Positions 11,201 to 22,500 of a stretch of 64,000 nt of DNA are shown piece by piece. This DNA is from Sipunculus nudus (lineage: Eukaryota; Annelida; Sipuncula; Golfingiida; Sipunculidae). The notes under the pieces were generated by a model. That model saw only the letters and a program-made list of their open reading frames with translations, ran no database searches and had not been told where the DNA came from. The position numbers were made by a program, and so were the translations under genes. The number at the start of each line of letters is the position of its first letter. Positions within the stretch are counted from its first letter, which is position 1. The stretch lies in the NCBI GenBank assembly GCA_026874595.1, contig CM049316.1, positions 67,914,676-67,978,675 of the forward strand, written 5' to 3'.

Positions 11201-13116
11201 TCTAATATATATTCTTCTAGATATAAACACCGGATGTCTATAATTTCCCGGACATATCTGCAGCATTTTTATTGTTTAAGTAAATGTCATGACACCAGGG
11301 TGCTTATAACAAGTTGATATAAATCTTTTTAGCACTTGGCTAGACGAGCTATAAAAAAAGTGAGGCCTTGACTTTTTATGTCTACCTTTTCAAAAGGTCT
11401 CCTAACTTTGGACACAATTATATCACAACACCACTTAAATGCCCACTTACTTTTTCCGAGAATGCAGTCTTGTTCCGTGTTCTGACCGAGGTATAAATGC
11501 AGCTCATGCGCCACCTATCCCTTCTTCAGTTTAACTAGTATTTACAGGCACTGCGAACATGCATAGGACATCTCTTCTCGATGCACTTTTCTGCTACCAG
11601 CCCCCAAAGTTACAGACATAAAATGAACTAATAGGACATTTTTATGTCAATATGCAAGTGACATTACATTTAATCATTATGTAAATTACCATTTCAACTG
11701 ACCTATAAACCTGCGTGTGTAGTATACAAAAGCACATATAAGTCTTGACAGTACCAACAAATTCTACTGTTGATAAAATAATTGTGGTTCTTGATTAAAA
11801 TATAGGATTGTGACAAGTGGAATCAGACCTGTCAGCTTAACTCTGCTATCTTTAGTGCTAACCCCTGCATATAGACCCCATGTATGCTGATCTCAAGTAC
11901 AGCCTCCAGTGGAATTATTTATACTAATGTATAGACAATAGGATAATAAATTCCGCCTTTTGATGAGCTTAACATTAGTAGAATAGATATGCGGCTCTAA
12001 GATAACTTTTACACATTCAAGACTATGAATCAGACGAAACGACAGTGGCTGTCCTTTTTAATGAGAGCAATTAGCGCGGGAGTCGCATATTTACAATTTG
12101 TAGCTGAACGCAAAAGGCGTTAACCAAACTGGTTTGGTAGCAATTCTTTGCTGCATGCGCACCCTGGTTTTCTAGCCCAGAAAATTTTACTATTAAAAGC
12201 CGTCGTCATTACAGAAGAGGAGATCTGGGATGAGTGCAGTGTATAACCGCTGCGTCAGAAGTGTAGAGCATCTGTCGTATTCAATTCAGTGAGGGCGATA
12301 TGACTGAAATTTTTTTCTTTTCAAGACAGAATAATTAATGATTCAATTTATAGAAATAGTCACTCAAAATATTAATTTATTGGAATAACTTCTGTGGAAA
12401 GACGGGTCGTTTAATATAGGTCACGTGACCCTGTACCAGAATGGTGCGATAGATCCGGACAGTTTAGATGTTAAAAACACATGTTCACTACTGAAAGAAT
12501 ATATCATGGTAAAATATGTAGGATTTTTTTACCATTGAATAATACATGTCTAGATAAAGTTACACAATATATTTTTTTTATTTAAATTTAAATAAAAAGG
12601 CAACATTCCCGCAACATTCACAGCCTTCAAGCAATCCTGGTTTCGTTGCCGGAGGAATGCCGACAGGAAATTCTTTATTACTATTTTATTTGTTTTTTGT
12701 TCGGTTCTGGTGGTCAGCAGGGGTGATTTAAGTTAATAGTTCCAATTACATCACCGCTGGAAAGGTTTCTACTCTATCTTCTACTTTTATTTCATATGAC
12801 TAAGATTGCATTCTTTTGATTCTTAACGCAAGCATCATGCACACACAATATAACTTTGTTTATATTCTGAAGGACAGTGCTTTAGTAAGAATTACAAAGT
12901 ACTTGTCGAATCAAGGTCTAAATAGGGCTAGAAAAATATTAGTAAATTTCGAAATTTAGTGATTAAAGAATTGTACTGTCGAGATTATACTTTTTGCTAT
13001 TGAGCGTCAGACTGAGGATATATACTCGTGAAAATCTACACATTAGCCACCATAACACCCATCGACATACTTCTGCTGTGACTTGTATTGTCTGCTTAAA
13101 TGGTCAGTATATAAAC
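8260..13116. other. Long AT-rich non-coding region
   Basis: Read on both strands without finding a convincing exon, RNA gene or tandem array. A few patches are GC-richer (9040-9260, 9360-9530, 12040-12290) but no long frame with splice borders was found. It would be intergenic between the two minus-strand S8-like loci. Confidence 0.45.
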
Positions 13117-13337
13117 TTAAATATCCTTGCCGGCCCACAAGCTTGGTGGAATTGATTCGTCGGTGTATTTCCAGATGATCGGTTTGATTTTGTCCCAGTC
13201 CATTGGATATGACCAGGGGTCAAGGACGCCGTAACTTCTCTGAGCTGTTCTCCTGTCAGGGTTATCACACATATGGATTAGTATTTGCCTCATGGTGTCC
13301 GTAGTCGAAAGCCGTTGACAGCGCCACTCCTCTAGAC
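13117..13337 (-). CDS. Terminal exon of the S8-like gene (second C-terminal unit)
   Basis: The acceptor is TTACAG followed by GTCTAGAGG. Read with two bases completing a split codon, it encodes 72 residues then TAA at 13117-13119. Features: LEEWRCQRLSTTDTMRQILI near the start, CDNPDRR, then SYGVLDPWSYP and DKIKPIIW. The pattern TMR-x-[IV]-LI plus a later yG[VF] is shared with the exon at 15838-16027, which suggests exon duplication. In S8 domains the helix after the catalytic Ser is followed by a Gly-x-[GV]-[LV]-[DN]-p turn (here GVLDP), so this would be the C-terminal end of the catalytic fold. The phase (1) matches donor phase 1 of the serine exon directly, or a mini-exon ending in phase 1. 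The open frame, stop position and composition contrast with AT-rich flanks. Confidence 0.6.
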
Positions 13338-13593
13338 CTGTAACACACGTAACACACGGTCATCTCATGTATTCTGGTTGTGTTTCTTCAGGGAGGTACA
13401 GAAATACAGTTTAACCCATGTAAATAAACCAATTAGTAACCAGCTATTTATATTTTTTTTTGGCCCGTGTGAATGCTCCAAATATTGTTGCACAACACTC
13501 ATGTTTGTTTTTATAGAGCAACCCACATTGTAAGACTGCTATCCACAAATTGGAAAGGTGGAGATTAATGTGATATGTTTATTTATATTTATG

Positions 13594-13630
<37 letters not shown>
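13338..13630. other. Intron sequence ending in an (AT)n microsatellite
   Basis: Non-coding. The tract 13593-13630 is almost pure AT and abuts the TIR-like block that follows. Confidence 0.5.
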
Positions 13631-13812
13631 ACAGTGAAACCCTGGGCTTCGGACACCCCTCTGGAGCGGACAACCTGCCTAACGAACACTTTTTCGGCAT
13701 TTTAACTATTTAAGAACCCTTCTGGGGCGAACACCCCACTATTTAGGACAACGGACACTTTTCGTCCGCCCGATGGCTAAAATCATTCCGGCTAACGGAC
13801 ACCCAAGCGGCC
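13631..13812. repeat. pogo/Tigger-like terminal block
   Basis: It starts TACAGTGAAACCCTGG immediately after a TA tract. Then come repeated CGGACACC and GGACAAC words and CTAACGGACACCC. CAGTGRAACC-type termini followed by GGACAC words are common in invertebrate pogo-like elements (family knowledge). A block of the opposite orientation ends at 19222 (CACTGTA), and a weaker one at about 15025. No transposase was found. Inference: remnant of a non-autonomous element. Confidence 0.45.
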
Positions 13813-14924
13813 ACCCCGATCGAAGTCGGCAGGAATTCTTTGAAATAGCAAATATGGTCTTCTTCCGGCACGCCTCATATCACTTAAATGTTCTTACTAG
13901 TATGATTTAGGGCCATATTGAAATAACTATAAGGCCGGAGCTAGTTTTACTGAATTTACCTTATTTTTCAGCTGGAACATTTATTAATCTTGTTACGGAA
14001 CCCTATAACAACAGATCCCGTAATCGTGACGAGCATAAATTTTGATACGGAGATAAATAAAATCAGATTCCGCAACACTAGGTAGCGTGAAATATCTAGG
14101 GGAATGGATAAAGAAGTCAGAGTTTTTTTTAAACAAATAATTACAATTTATTCCTAGAACAATCCTTATATTACAATGCACTAAATGCACCAAATTTCTC
14201 TTCTTATGTGCATGCAGTATTGTGGCCTAGGGACTTTATATATCTTTAAAATCTAATTTCTTCAACAGTAATTATATTACCATGTCAAATTAGGTATTAA
14301 TTTATTAGTTAATTAGATCTGAAGGCCTTCTTTTGAATAATAACTCAAACAACTTTACAAATTCATTTTTGGTAGTAAAACCTAGCACAAAACATGACAA
14401 TAAATGCCGATTTTGCCTGTGTTCATTTTTAATTCTATTCTTAGTCCATTTTAAATCAATCTGTAACTTTTCTTGTAGGTTACTCGCCAGAAAGAAATAT
14501 GTTATAACGTGACTGCTAGTAGTTATGCCGTGAAAAATAATATATACCATGGCCAGTTATCATGGTTATATGGGCCAGCAGTTAGTTGTTGAACAAAAGT
14601 GACCAGTCCACTAAAAATGACTGGGATTTTAGGAGCAGGTAATGAGGTCGCTCGGCTGTGATCACGTGTGGCCACAGCCAACCAGCGTTAGGTCATCCCT
14701 GACAAACAGCGGGTCTGCGGCCACAACGACACGCGTTTTGTCTTGTCGCGAACTTTTTTACTCCAAGGAGATACAGGCGTCGTGTTGTTGTGCCTCCAAG
14801 ATAATAAGCCATACATTAACGACATTACAAACGCTGGCGTTTTTATACCTTTTTATACCTATCTTATAGTTATATGTCAACAAAGTCGACTCTGTGCAAC
14901 TTTATAGATGATTAAGGACAACAC
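13813..14924. other. Intronic non-coding stretch
   Basis: No exon recognised on the minus strand. A plus-strand open frame at 14642-14869 is Ser/Thr-rich and unsupported. Confidence 0.4.
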
Positions 14925-15190
14925 AGGGCCAACTTAAGTATTAGATAGATAAACGTCATAAAGTCGACGTGGTAATAAAGAGGGTCGCTCAAGCAGGGTG
15001 GTCCTCCGGCAGGATTTCACTGTATTTGTATTTTTATGTATAAGAATAATCTTGCCAGCAGGACAATTGCTTATATATACTTGTGCATGCTGTTATCCTT
15101 CGCTAGTAGACAGCAATTATCACTTCGTTTTTAAGGAAGTTTAAATTGATCTCCTTTGAATTTCCATTATGCGCAACAGCAAATATTCGA
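14925..15190. repeat. Dispersed repeat family A, copy 2
   Basis: Uninterrupted counterpart of 3650-4310. Shared words include TATTAGATA-ATAAACGTCAT, CGACGTGGTAATA, GTATAAGAATAA, TGTTATCCTTCGCTAG and TTTCCATTATGCGCAACAGCAA. It contains GGATTTCACTGTA, a weak match to the TIR-like end seen at 13631. Confidence 0.6.
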
Positions 15191-15403
15191 GCTAAAACAT
15201 AGAAAGACTAATGGAATCCTTTGATTTTAATGCATGTCCGAAAGCATATAAGGCTTCATATTGGACATCAGAAACCCATACAGTCGCATAAATAAAATTA
15301 AGGCTATATGCATAAATTAAATATGTAGTTTAAAATGGATGTTAAACATATAAAACAGAAAATTGTTTCAAATCTTGATGATAAGAAGGTAAATGAAAGA
15401 TAC

Positions 15404-15444
15404 TAACTTTTTTCGTAGGGTGTGTTGACGGTTTGGTGCTGCGC
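15404..15444 (-). CDS. Possible 41-bp mini-exon of the S8-like gene
   Basis: The acceptor TGTATATTACAG is good; the donor TTA/GTATCT is weak. With these limits the piece accepts phase 2 from the exon at 15838-16027 and delivers phase 1, as the terminal exon requires. It encodes about 13 Thr/Lys/Pro-rich residues. The neighbouring donor GTTAGT, four bases earlier, would break the frame. Its only support is phase bookkeeping and the acceptor. Confidence 0.25.
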
Positions 15445-15837
15445 CTGTAATATACAAATCATGTTAAAACTCCTATTTTAACCCAGCTTAGGTCCAGCAT
15501 GCAAGACTATAAAGGAGGCCTAAAGGTCATATAAACCAAATAAAAATGAAAGGCAGGGCTACTTTATAGCTCAGATTGTTCAGTGAATATAGGCTTATAT
15601 AGCTTCTATCAGTTTTTTTTCTGCTGTGGATTGCACACCATTTCTGTTTTTTTCCGTATGCAAAGTTAAAGCTCAGTTAAAACAATCCCTTTCTACTGGA
15701 ACCTGAGACATTAACACGAGCTTATCATGGGTTGCTATTCAAGATAATTACGTATGTATTGGCGGGTCACCTGCCTTTTATGATTATATCGGTCATCAAA
15801 GTATTTAAGACATGTTCGTAAAGCACTTTATGTATAC

Positions 15838-16027
15838 CTGTAATCAATGTGGTCAGTGATGATCCGCTGAAGTCTTCTTCGATATTTCATTACAGTTTCT
15901 GGTTCCAGCGTCCCAAAACCGGTCATTGATTGATGATGACCGGGGGTGTCACTGACACATAAAGCTATTAGTACCCGCCTCATTGTCCGGGTACTCTGCA
16001 GCAGTCTAATGTCTGAAGCCGGGATAC
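15838..16027 (-). CDS. First C-terminal unit exon of the S8-like gene
   Basis: The acceptor is AATCCAG followed by GTATCCC; the donor is GATTACAG followed by GTATAC. Only one frame is open, entering with two bases, which fits donor phase 1 of the serine exon at 17522. It encodes 62 full codons: SDIRLLQSTRTMRRVLIALC near the start, then SMTGFGTLEPE and a basic helix KYRRRLQRIITD. The TMR-x-[VI]-LI-x-x-C word and the following G[FV] turn align with the terminal exon at 13117-13337. The two exons could be consecutive repeats or mutually exclusive alternatives. The exon leaves in phase 2, so it cannot join the terminal exon in its conserved frame without a linker exon. Confidence 0.65.
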
Positions 16028-17521
16028 CTGGATTAAGGGAATAAGTAAGCTCATGTTACATAAATACAAAATATGAAATTTGAGTTTGTGGCTTTTATCC
16101 AAAATACTTTCGTCCAAAAATAAATAGGTAGTAACCATCTGAAAAAAATACATAATTTAATGGTTATTAACTCATAAACTATACCGTGTGTCAGTACTCA
16201 CCTGAAAACTCCCCCATTGTCAACATATTAAGATAAGACATTATATGTCATTAAATGCCTTTCCTGCTTCGACAAACTTCACTCTGCTCTCTAGTTATCA
16301 ATTGTTGTATCAATCGGATAGTAACAGGTGCCATGCAGTTACACGACATGACACGTTAATAATTAGTAACGGAGCCAAGATGTCTAAGATCATCCACGGC
16401 ATTTCCTGACATAAAACGAGTTTTTCAATGATCTATATACCGGCTTAGGAAAAACTCTCTGCGATTTACCTAATGGCGTTCTAAGGTGCAGATGTCACAG
16501 TCAAAAGATTATAGATTCATGGGTTGTCCTGATATTTGGAGTTGGATTATTTGAGGTCTTATGGATTCGGAGATTCCCGATCAATTCTAAGCAATTCCAT
16601 GTAAGAAGTAGTTATAATTTAGAATTCTTATACCTTCATATAGTTATCAAAGGTAAATTGCGACCGATTAGTAAACCCCATAGACACTCGCCAAATTTTT
16701 CAGTGATTTATTTATTGATCGTATCGCTTTCGTATAAATATCGTACCGAAGCTTTTGTTCTTTTGATATCATACGCGCATATTAAGTATTACTGTTTCCC
16801 CGGAATGCGATGTCGGAGCCCCCCTCGCAACAGACACATCTTGATTGTGAATGTAACTCAAAAATATATAATAATGATCATTCTAAAAATTAACATGTGC
16901 ATAGATATGTTTAAGAGAACGAAGTCTTTTAAAAATAAGAGCATCGCCGCTTCTGAGAGAATAACTTTGATCTTGAATAGACCGAGACTTTTGGGGCTTA
17001 CCACACTAAATAGCTTAAATCTGTAGAAAAACGTGGATAAATGTACTAAAAAATTAGTCTTGTTCTACCGTAGAGTTGAGGCGCCACCTAGAAAATTGCA
17101 AGATATTATACCATTTATTACCCCGATTAGGGGAGAGTTAATTATAATATGGAGAGATTTTTTTACATTCTATACATGCATGGATAGTAGTTATATGATG
17201 AAGCTGATATGCATTAATATCGTGACGATTACTAGGAGAGGGCGTCCCGCCTTGACATAAAATAACTCCATGTTTTGTAAAAACATCATACAAAACGTAT
17301 TTCTCAAGTTCGGAAGATTCATATTTTTTTATGTTTGTCTAATAATCACTGATACTGAACAACATGTGATCAACTATCACTTACAGATTATATGGAAGAT
17401 TTCGTTTCCTTTTTGTTCATTAGTGATGTATCAGGGGACCAAGAAACCGGGATCAGTAAATAGCAATAAGTAGAAAGTCGCATGAAAATCCTTAGAAATG
17501 GGAACTAGGTATAACACTTAC
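16028..17521. other. Intron of the S8-like gene
   Basis: AT-rich, about 1.5 kb, bounded by the donor at 17521 and the acceptor at 16028. No other features are supported. Confidence 0.5.
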
Positions 17522-17845
17522 CGAGTGCCTGACTGTTGTTCAATGTGACAATAGCCGTAGCGATAGCATTGGCCGCAGGACTTGAACCAGAGATAATTAC
17601 GTAGTTTCGACCTGCTTCGTCTGGTCTCTGAATCCTAGTAGCAGGAGTGACCATGTCCAGTAAACCCCCCCCCCCCCCCCAGGCAGAGCCACCATCTGGG
17701 GATGATCTTTTAGTCCCTACGGCGATACACTCGTGAGCTGCATAGTTCATCCTTTTATTTGTGGAATTAAATGTGGCGTCTGTGAAAACAGAACTACGGT
17801 CCAACAGAATGCTGCATTGATTAGCTATATTACCGTAAACGTTAA
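17522..17845 (-). CDS. Subtilase-like (S8) exon with catalytic-serine motif
   Basis: The acceptor is ATACTCGCCCAG and the donor a consensus CTCG/GTAAGTG. 107 codons are open. Near residues 40-50 is NYAAHECIAVGT, matching the YPA-x-x-x-VIAVGA strand of subtilases. Then comes a Gly run followed by LLDMVTPAT (family: LDIVAPG-T), and finally NYVIISGSSPAANAIATAIV, matching the serine motif SGTSMAAPHVAGA with the nucleophile Ser kept and the Pro replaced by Asn. A 16-base G run (17665-17680) encodes the Gly stretch and is a slippage hazard. The exon leaves in phase 1, exactly what the exons at 15838-16027 and 13117-13337 accept. The S8 fold is well supported; proteolytic activity cannot be judged because no Asp/His exon was found. 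Confidence 0.7.
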
Positions 17846-17917
17846 CTGGGCGAGTATACAATACTTGGGGATATTTCTATTAACATGTCAAGAAGGCCTT
17901 CCAATGTCTTCTTTCAC

Positions 17918-18159
17918 CTCCTCTCCGACAATCAAATGTTTCAATGTGAACTTTACAATCCCCTCTCCTGGGGGACACAAGCATGCTACATACTTTTGTA
18001 CCAAGTGCAACAACAACCGCAACATGTTGTTAAGTTCCTGACTGCTGTCACTGGCCTTTCGTTTGTTTTGAACAAACCAAGTCTCCTCACAGGCCACGCC
18101 GGCTTCCATCAGGACCTGCTTGTCACACCAAGGAGCCACCAGCATGACGGTGACGGAAC
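17918..18159 (-). CDS. Upstream exon of the S8-like gene, unrecognised domain
   Basis: The acceptor is ACATTGTCGCAG followed by GTTCCGTC. Only one frame is open, entering in phase 1 like the other exons of this gene. It starts SVTVMLVAPWCDKQVLMEAG and contains CEETWFVQNK and a leucine-rich helix ELNNMLRLLLHLVQKY. The end at GAGGAG/GTGAAA is a good donor in phase 0, but the next exon wants phase 1. So the donor choice is unsure or a small exon is missing. Composition is clearly coding-like against AT-rich flanks. I do not recognise the domain; it may be the diverged middle part of the S8 fold. Confidence 0.45.
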
Positions 18160-18288
18160 CTGCGACAATGTGAATTTATATCAAATCAAAGCATAACACA
18201 TTGTATGATATAACTGGGGGAAAAAATAAAAACACGAAGAACATACCGATTTTGGTGAAATAGATGTTTAAAAATAATTATCATTTAT

Positions 18289-18432
18289 GTTCAAATCATT
18301 TAAGAAAGCATATTATAATTCAAATCTTTAATACACAACAATTTTTACCAAATTTAAACTGTTCAAATCATTTAAGAAAGCATATTATAATTCAAATCTT
18401 TAATACACAACAATTTTTACCAAATTTAAACT
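18289..18432. repeat. Perfect 72-bp tandem duplication
   Basis: Bases 18289-18360 and 18361-18432 are identical over 72 bases, starting GTTCAAATCATTTAAGAAAG. It lies just 5' of the most upstream exon seen for the S8-like gene, in an intron or promoter-side region. Confidence 0.95.
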
Positions 18433-19149
18433 GAGACATGTTAAAAAATGTGTAAAGACGTATGTTTTTTCCATAAGTGTTCCATTGTTAACACCTTTCG
18501 TATGACCATTTGGGATACAGATCGAAGTATCCGTATTGCTTGATTCTCAGACTTATTGTTATGAATATGCCTAATTTGAAAAAAAAAATAGTCAATTAAT
18601 ATTAAGTTTTTCTTGCAACTACATGACTCATTTCTTGCATTCATTTAAGGGGTGAACTACATTTTTTGAAATTCAGATTTTCTAATTCCTTGACAATCAA
18701 ATTTCATAGATGAATTCTACCCACAACAAATAAAAACAAAGGTCACGGTCCCAGTTAAAAGGTTACATACATATATAAATGACGTCAATTTTAATACTTC
18801 CACTTTGCCCAATTTTGGTAAACAGTGCATATGACCAGTACTTTCTTGGGAAACCAACAAAATGGGAGATAGGCGGGGAACTGCCGGTTTTCGGTAGCAG
18901 CCTGTAGTTAGGCCTATGGGATTTTTTTCGTTTATTCGCAGGCAGTTTCCCATGGGAAGCCAGGGGGAGTGGTGATGAGCATGAATAAAATAGTGAGGGA
19001 GTAAGAAAGCGTTATGGTAAATGCGTTGTGAAGATTATCCTTTAATATATCCTAAAATAAAATTTATTTATTTTAAATAAGGCGTAAACTTAATCAAAAG
19101 ATATCAGTAACTTTCAATGAAGAATTGACACAATATGCCAAACTTTTCT
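18433..19149. other. Non-coding
   Basis: AT-rich. No exon upstream of 18159 could be identified here. Confidence 0.4.
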
Positions 19150-19222
19150 ACCTAGGACACCTCACTTATATGGACAAAAGCCTCAAGTCCTTTGAATGTC
19201 CGGCTTAGAGGAGTTCCACTGT
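19150..19222. repeat. pogo/Tigger-like terminal block, opposite orientation
   Basis: It ends GGCTTAGAGGAGTTCCACTGTA, the inverted counterpart of the TACAGTG...-GGACAC block at 13631, with AGGACACCTC and TGGACAAAAG inside. No partner transposase was found. Confidence 0.4.
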
Positions 19223-19225
19223 ATT

Positions 19226-19505
19226 TGCTACCATAACAAGTGTCAAGACTGCCGCCAGGGAGAGTGGAGATCTCAGCGGCCTGCCAGAAGGGCCCCCGTG
19301 AATCGGAGGAGCAAATAGAAGCTATTTGCTACCATAAAAATGTCAAGACTGCCGCAAGGGGAGTGGAGATCTAAGCAGCCAGCAAGAAGGGCCCCATGAA
19401 TCACACGCTTAAATAGCAGCTATTTTCAACCATAAAAGGTGTCAAGAATGCCGCCAGGGGAAGTAGATATTAGAGCCAGCGGCCAGAGGGGTCCCAATGA
19501 ATCAC
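19226..19505. repeat. Three-unit tandem repeat, period about 95-100 bp
   Basis: Units start near 19228, 19328 and 19423, each with ACCATAA-A-GTGTCAAGA, TGCCGC-AGGG, GTGGAGAT and AGAAGGGCCCC. Units are 80-90% alike by eye. Confidence 0.75.
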
Positions 19506-22500
19506 ACTCACAAATCCGTAATGTTGGTAACCAGAGTCCTTCATGCATTGAAAACTGAAGTCAGTGCTTGTCACTGGTGTCATGTTACATGTCCGTGATA
19601 TGGGTCCCCCAAACCTTCTTGCAAGGTAACTGCAATAGGTGTTTGTCACAGATACCTATTTTTGTCCGTGTTATGGTTAACCCAAATCCTTAGAGAATGG
19701 AATACTCCAATAAAGCTTCCAACAGATGCCATTTTATATGTTAGTGATATGGGTAAACTTAACCCTTTCGGTATGGAATTTACCGATAAAGCTTTCCCAT
19801 ACTTCTCAGTTCATGTATCTGTCTTATGCATAACCCTAACCTATCTGCCATGAAATACACTAATGAGTGTTTTCCAAAGGTTTCATTTGTGTCCTTGCCT
19901 TTAAGCATTAAATACTCATGTAAGCGCTTGTCACTGGTGTTATTGTATATGTTTGTGATAAAGGTAACCCTAACCCTTCTAGCATGGGAAACAAACTCCA
20001 GTCAATGCTTGCTACAGGGTTCATCTTATCTCCGTTTTATGAGTAACCGTAACAATTCAGGCAAGGATAATCCATCAAGTTGGTGTAATATTTTTATACA
20101 TGTTTGTATTATTGGTAACCAATATGCAATATGCATTGAAAACTGAAGTAAGCCCTTGTCACTGGTGTCATGTTTTATGTCCGTGATACGGGTAACCCTA
20201 ACCCTTCGGGCATGAAATACTACATTTAATGTTTGTCACAGATAGCATAGGGATCGGTCACATGTGTTATACAGTAAGTCCGTGATATGGGTAACCATAA
20301 CCCTTCTTGCATTGACTGCTCAAGTAAGGGCTATTCAATGGTCCAATGTTATATGTCCGCAATATGGGTAACCCTAACTGTTCGGGCATGGAATACTGCA
20401 GAAAGTGCATGGCATTGGTGATATAGATAACTGAATGATTTTGGTTATTTAAAACCCTTCAGGTGGTGAAAAATGAATAACAGCAGGTCACATATATAAT
20501 ATGATATGTCCGTCAAAGATTACCGTACCCTTCGGCCACAAAACAGGCATTAGTGCGTGTCACAGTTATGATTATAAGTGCTTGTGACAAGCACCACATG
20601 AAGAACGAAGAGAGAAAGAACGTGGGACAGTCGCGGCATGTGAATGCAAGGCATAACCAAACATACTATATGATAGTAAAGAGTTAAATTCTGTTGAATC
20701 TTCCGCAGAAGACACAAAAACCTGTGTATGTACATTTCAAATAGTCAGAAATATCATGACTCCTTGACACGAAATAGTATTATATGTGTTATGTACAGTT
20801 CAGACAAGGATAATCCATTAAGTTGGTGTAATGTTTATTATACGACATGTCCATTATAAGGGTAACCAAAAATCTTCATGCATTGATAAATTAAGTAAGC
20901 GCATGTCACTGGTGTCACGTTATATATCCTTGATATGGGTAACGCTTACCCTTTGGCATTGAATACTGAATTAAGTGTTTGCCACATAACATTTTATAAA
21001 CGTGATATAGGTACCCAATATGGAATACTCCGGTAAATGCTTAAACTCTTGCCATTTTACATGTGCGTGATATGGGTAACCCTAACCCTTCGGGCATGGA
21101 AATTACCAATAAAACCTTCCGACACTTGTCAGTTTACATGTGCGTGTAATGCGTAGCCGTAAACTTTCTGGCATGTACTTCGCCAGTAAGTGCTTGTCAC
21201 AGGTTTCACTTGTGTTCGTGATATAATTTACCACAACCCTTCAAGCATTTTATACTCATGTAAGCGCTCGTCACTGGTGCTATTGTATATGTTCGTGGTA
21301 TGGGTAACCCTAACCCTTCGGGCATGGGAAACTTCAGTAAGTGCTTCCTACAGGTGTCACCTTATCTCCGTTTAATGGGTAACCGCGACAGTTCAGGCAA
21401 GAATAATCCATAAAGTTGGTGAAAAAATAATTATACGACTATCCGTAATATGGTTAACCAGAATTGTTCATGCATGAAAAACTGTAGTGAGCGCTTATCC
21501 CTAGCGTCATGTTATATGCCCTTGATAGGGTTATCCGAACCCTTTGGGCATAGAATACTCCATTAAGTGTTTTTGACAAGCAACATTGAATGTACATGTA
21601 ATTGGTATTCCAAACCCTATGGGGAAGGCTAGACCGGTTAGTAGTTGTCACTGGTATTATACGATTTATCCATAATATGGGCAACACTAACCCTTCTGTC
21701 ATGGTATACTCAAGTAAGTGCTTTCCACCGGTCTCCTTTTATGTCCGTGATACGTGTAACCCTAACCATTCGGGCAAGGATAATTATCAAGCGCTTGTCC
21801 TAGGTCCTAATCCTTTGGGCATGGAATACTAAAGTAAGAGCGTGACACTGATTATATGTAAGAAAATGTCCGTAATGTCCCACATAGTGAACGAGGTCGC
21901 AGTATATTTGTCATGGATATTAAGAACTCTGCAAAACATATACTGTAAACAATGTTTTCCATGGTTTCATTTAATGTCAGTATTATGGGTAACCCAAAAA
22001 TTACGGGCAAGGCTTAACCGGTAAGTAGTTTTCACAGGTATTATCCGATTTGTCCATAATAGGGTTACCCTAATCCTTCGGGCATGTAATCCTCCAGTAA
22101 GTGCGTTTCACAGGTCTCATTTTATGTTGGTTATATGTGTAACCCTACCCTTCAGGTAAGGATAAGTATTAAGTGCTTGTTCTATATTCCGTTAAATGTC
22201 CGTGATATGGGCAACCCTATCCCTTCGGACATGGAATACTAAAGTAAGTGCGTGACACTAGTTACAAGTTAAAAAAACCTTAATAAGGTTCATAGTGAAC
22301 CAAGTCGCTGTGTATTTGCCATGGATACATGCACCTTTGAACAAAATTAAGTGTAAACAATAATTTGTTACCCCAGGAACCAGGATTGTTCTCCTTTGAT
22401 GTACCTCTTTTGTATTTGTCGTGGATCTCTTCGGGCAAGGCGTAACAAGTAAGTAGTTGTCACAGGTATTATGCGATTATTGTTCATAATATGGGTAAAC

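Noticed and set aside
16658..17026. 122-codon plus-strand ORF
   Set aside because: It lies antisense in the intron of the S8-like gene, Ile/Tyr/Lys-rich like random AT-rich DNA, with no motif.
20550..20735. ORF in the interruption of the satellite
   Set aside because: Hydrophobic, His/Cys-rich frame without splice or homology support; more likely chance.
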